Positions 63,888 through 64,000 of a DNA stretch of 64,000 bases are shown here, piece after piece. Within the stretch, counting starts at the first letter, position 1, and each line of letters begins with the position of its first letter. Source of the DNA: DIGJ01 sp041821315. GTDB taxonomy: Bacteria > Bacillota > Clostridia > Lachnospirales > Lachnospiraceae. The stretch spans positions 186,001 through 250,000 of the forward strand of contig JBGUEO010000001.1 of assembly GCA_041821315.1 (NCBI GenBank). Reading direction: 5' to 3'. The notes beneath the pieces were generated by a model. That model did not search any database. It was not told where the DNA came from and saw nothing but the letters and a program-made list of their open reading frames with translations. The position numbers and the translations under genes are program-made.

Positions 63888-64000
63888 GTGAGTATTCAAA
63901 AAAGAAATTTTGGAAAAACAAAAGATGGAAAAAATGTTACAAGTTATATTTTGAAAAATGCGAATGGTATGGAGGCAGAATTTATTGATTATGGAGCACG
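63888..64000 (+). CDS. galM: Aldose 1-epimerase (galactose mutarotase), N-terminal part
   Basis: The frame from GTG 63888 runs off the window end. The first residues (MSIQKRNFGKTKDGK, then SYILKNANGMEAEFIDYGA) match the beginning of aldose 1-epimerases, which interconvert alpha and beta aldoses. AAGGGAG precedes the GTG. It is partial here, with only about 37 codons, so the assignment is by the N-terminal pattern. Confidence 0.75.
   Translation, partial: MSIQKRNFGKTKDGKNVTSYILKNANGMEAEFIDYGA

Overview
The window is AT-rich, uses AAGGAGG-type ribosome binding sites and TTGACA-17-TATAAT promoters, and encodes strictly anaerobic enzymes: anaerobic ribonucleotide reductase with its activase, a PPi-type phosphofructokinase and type III glutamine synthetase. 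Together with a BspA-type leucine-rich repeat tail, TRAP transport and a DUF5685/J-domain gene set, this points to a chromosomal segment of a saccharolytic clostridium, most likely Lachnospiraceae. That assignment rests on gene content, not on a search. I see no insertion sequence, prophage, CRISPR array or rRNA.

Layout. 0-8.3 kb: the end of a sugar ABC importer (ATPase, permease, lipoprotein), a 1790-residue secreted GH92 enzyme and the stump of a ROK-family gene. 8.5-11.1 kb: LrgA/LrgB and a soluble chemoreceptor with a zinc-binding CZB domain. 11.2-20.4 kb: a sugar-acid catabolic cluster (GntR regulator, Zn dehydrogenase, TRAP transporter, LarA-like protein, tagaturonate reductase, altronate dehydratase). 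20.4-29.3 kb: housekeeping genes (PPi-phosphofructokinase, peptidase T, a CgeB-like glycosyltransferase, MutY, an EamA transporter, enolase, Maf) and a sigma-like protein without promoter-recognition regions. 29.3-33.7 kb: nrdD-nrdG-dut plus an unknown membrane protein, behind a promoter with two NrdR-like boxes. 33.7-34.5 kb: a gene-poor stretch with a consensus promoter, a 13-codon ORF, about eight degenerate 32-37 bp repeats and a terminator. 34.5-47 kb: an isocitrate/isopropylmalate-type dehydrogenase, a DUF255 protein, a TtcA-like enzyme, a flavin reductase, a GPH sugar transporter, YesL, glycogen branching enzyme, MscS and GlnN. 47-58 kb: an EAL-CBS-GGDEF protein, an ion transporter, lactate dehydrogenase, BipA, RNase P RNA, an M29 peptidase, PurE, glutathione peroxidase and tRNA-Gly. 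58.4-64 kb: a zinc-ribbon/DUF5685/J-domain operon, two more cyclic-di-GMP-type proteins and the start of aldose 1-epimerase.

How genes work together. The ABC importer and GH92 enzyme look like a glycan-scavenging locus. The GH92 enzyme carries Gln where alpha-mannosidases of the family carry the catalytic acid Glu, which suggests cleavage of mannosyl-phosphate linkages. The 11-20 kb cluster reads as an aldonate route, L-galactonate to tagaturonate to altronate to 2-keto-3-deoxygluconate, because a Zn dehydrogenase is present and uronate isomerase is absent. The best candidates for something undescribed are the GH92 variant, the LarA-like protein in the aldonate cluster, the 33.8-34.4 kb transcript with repeats, the sigma-like protein, and the zinc-ribbon/DUF5685/J-domain operon.
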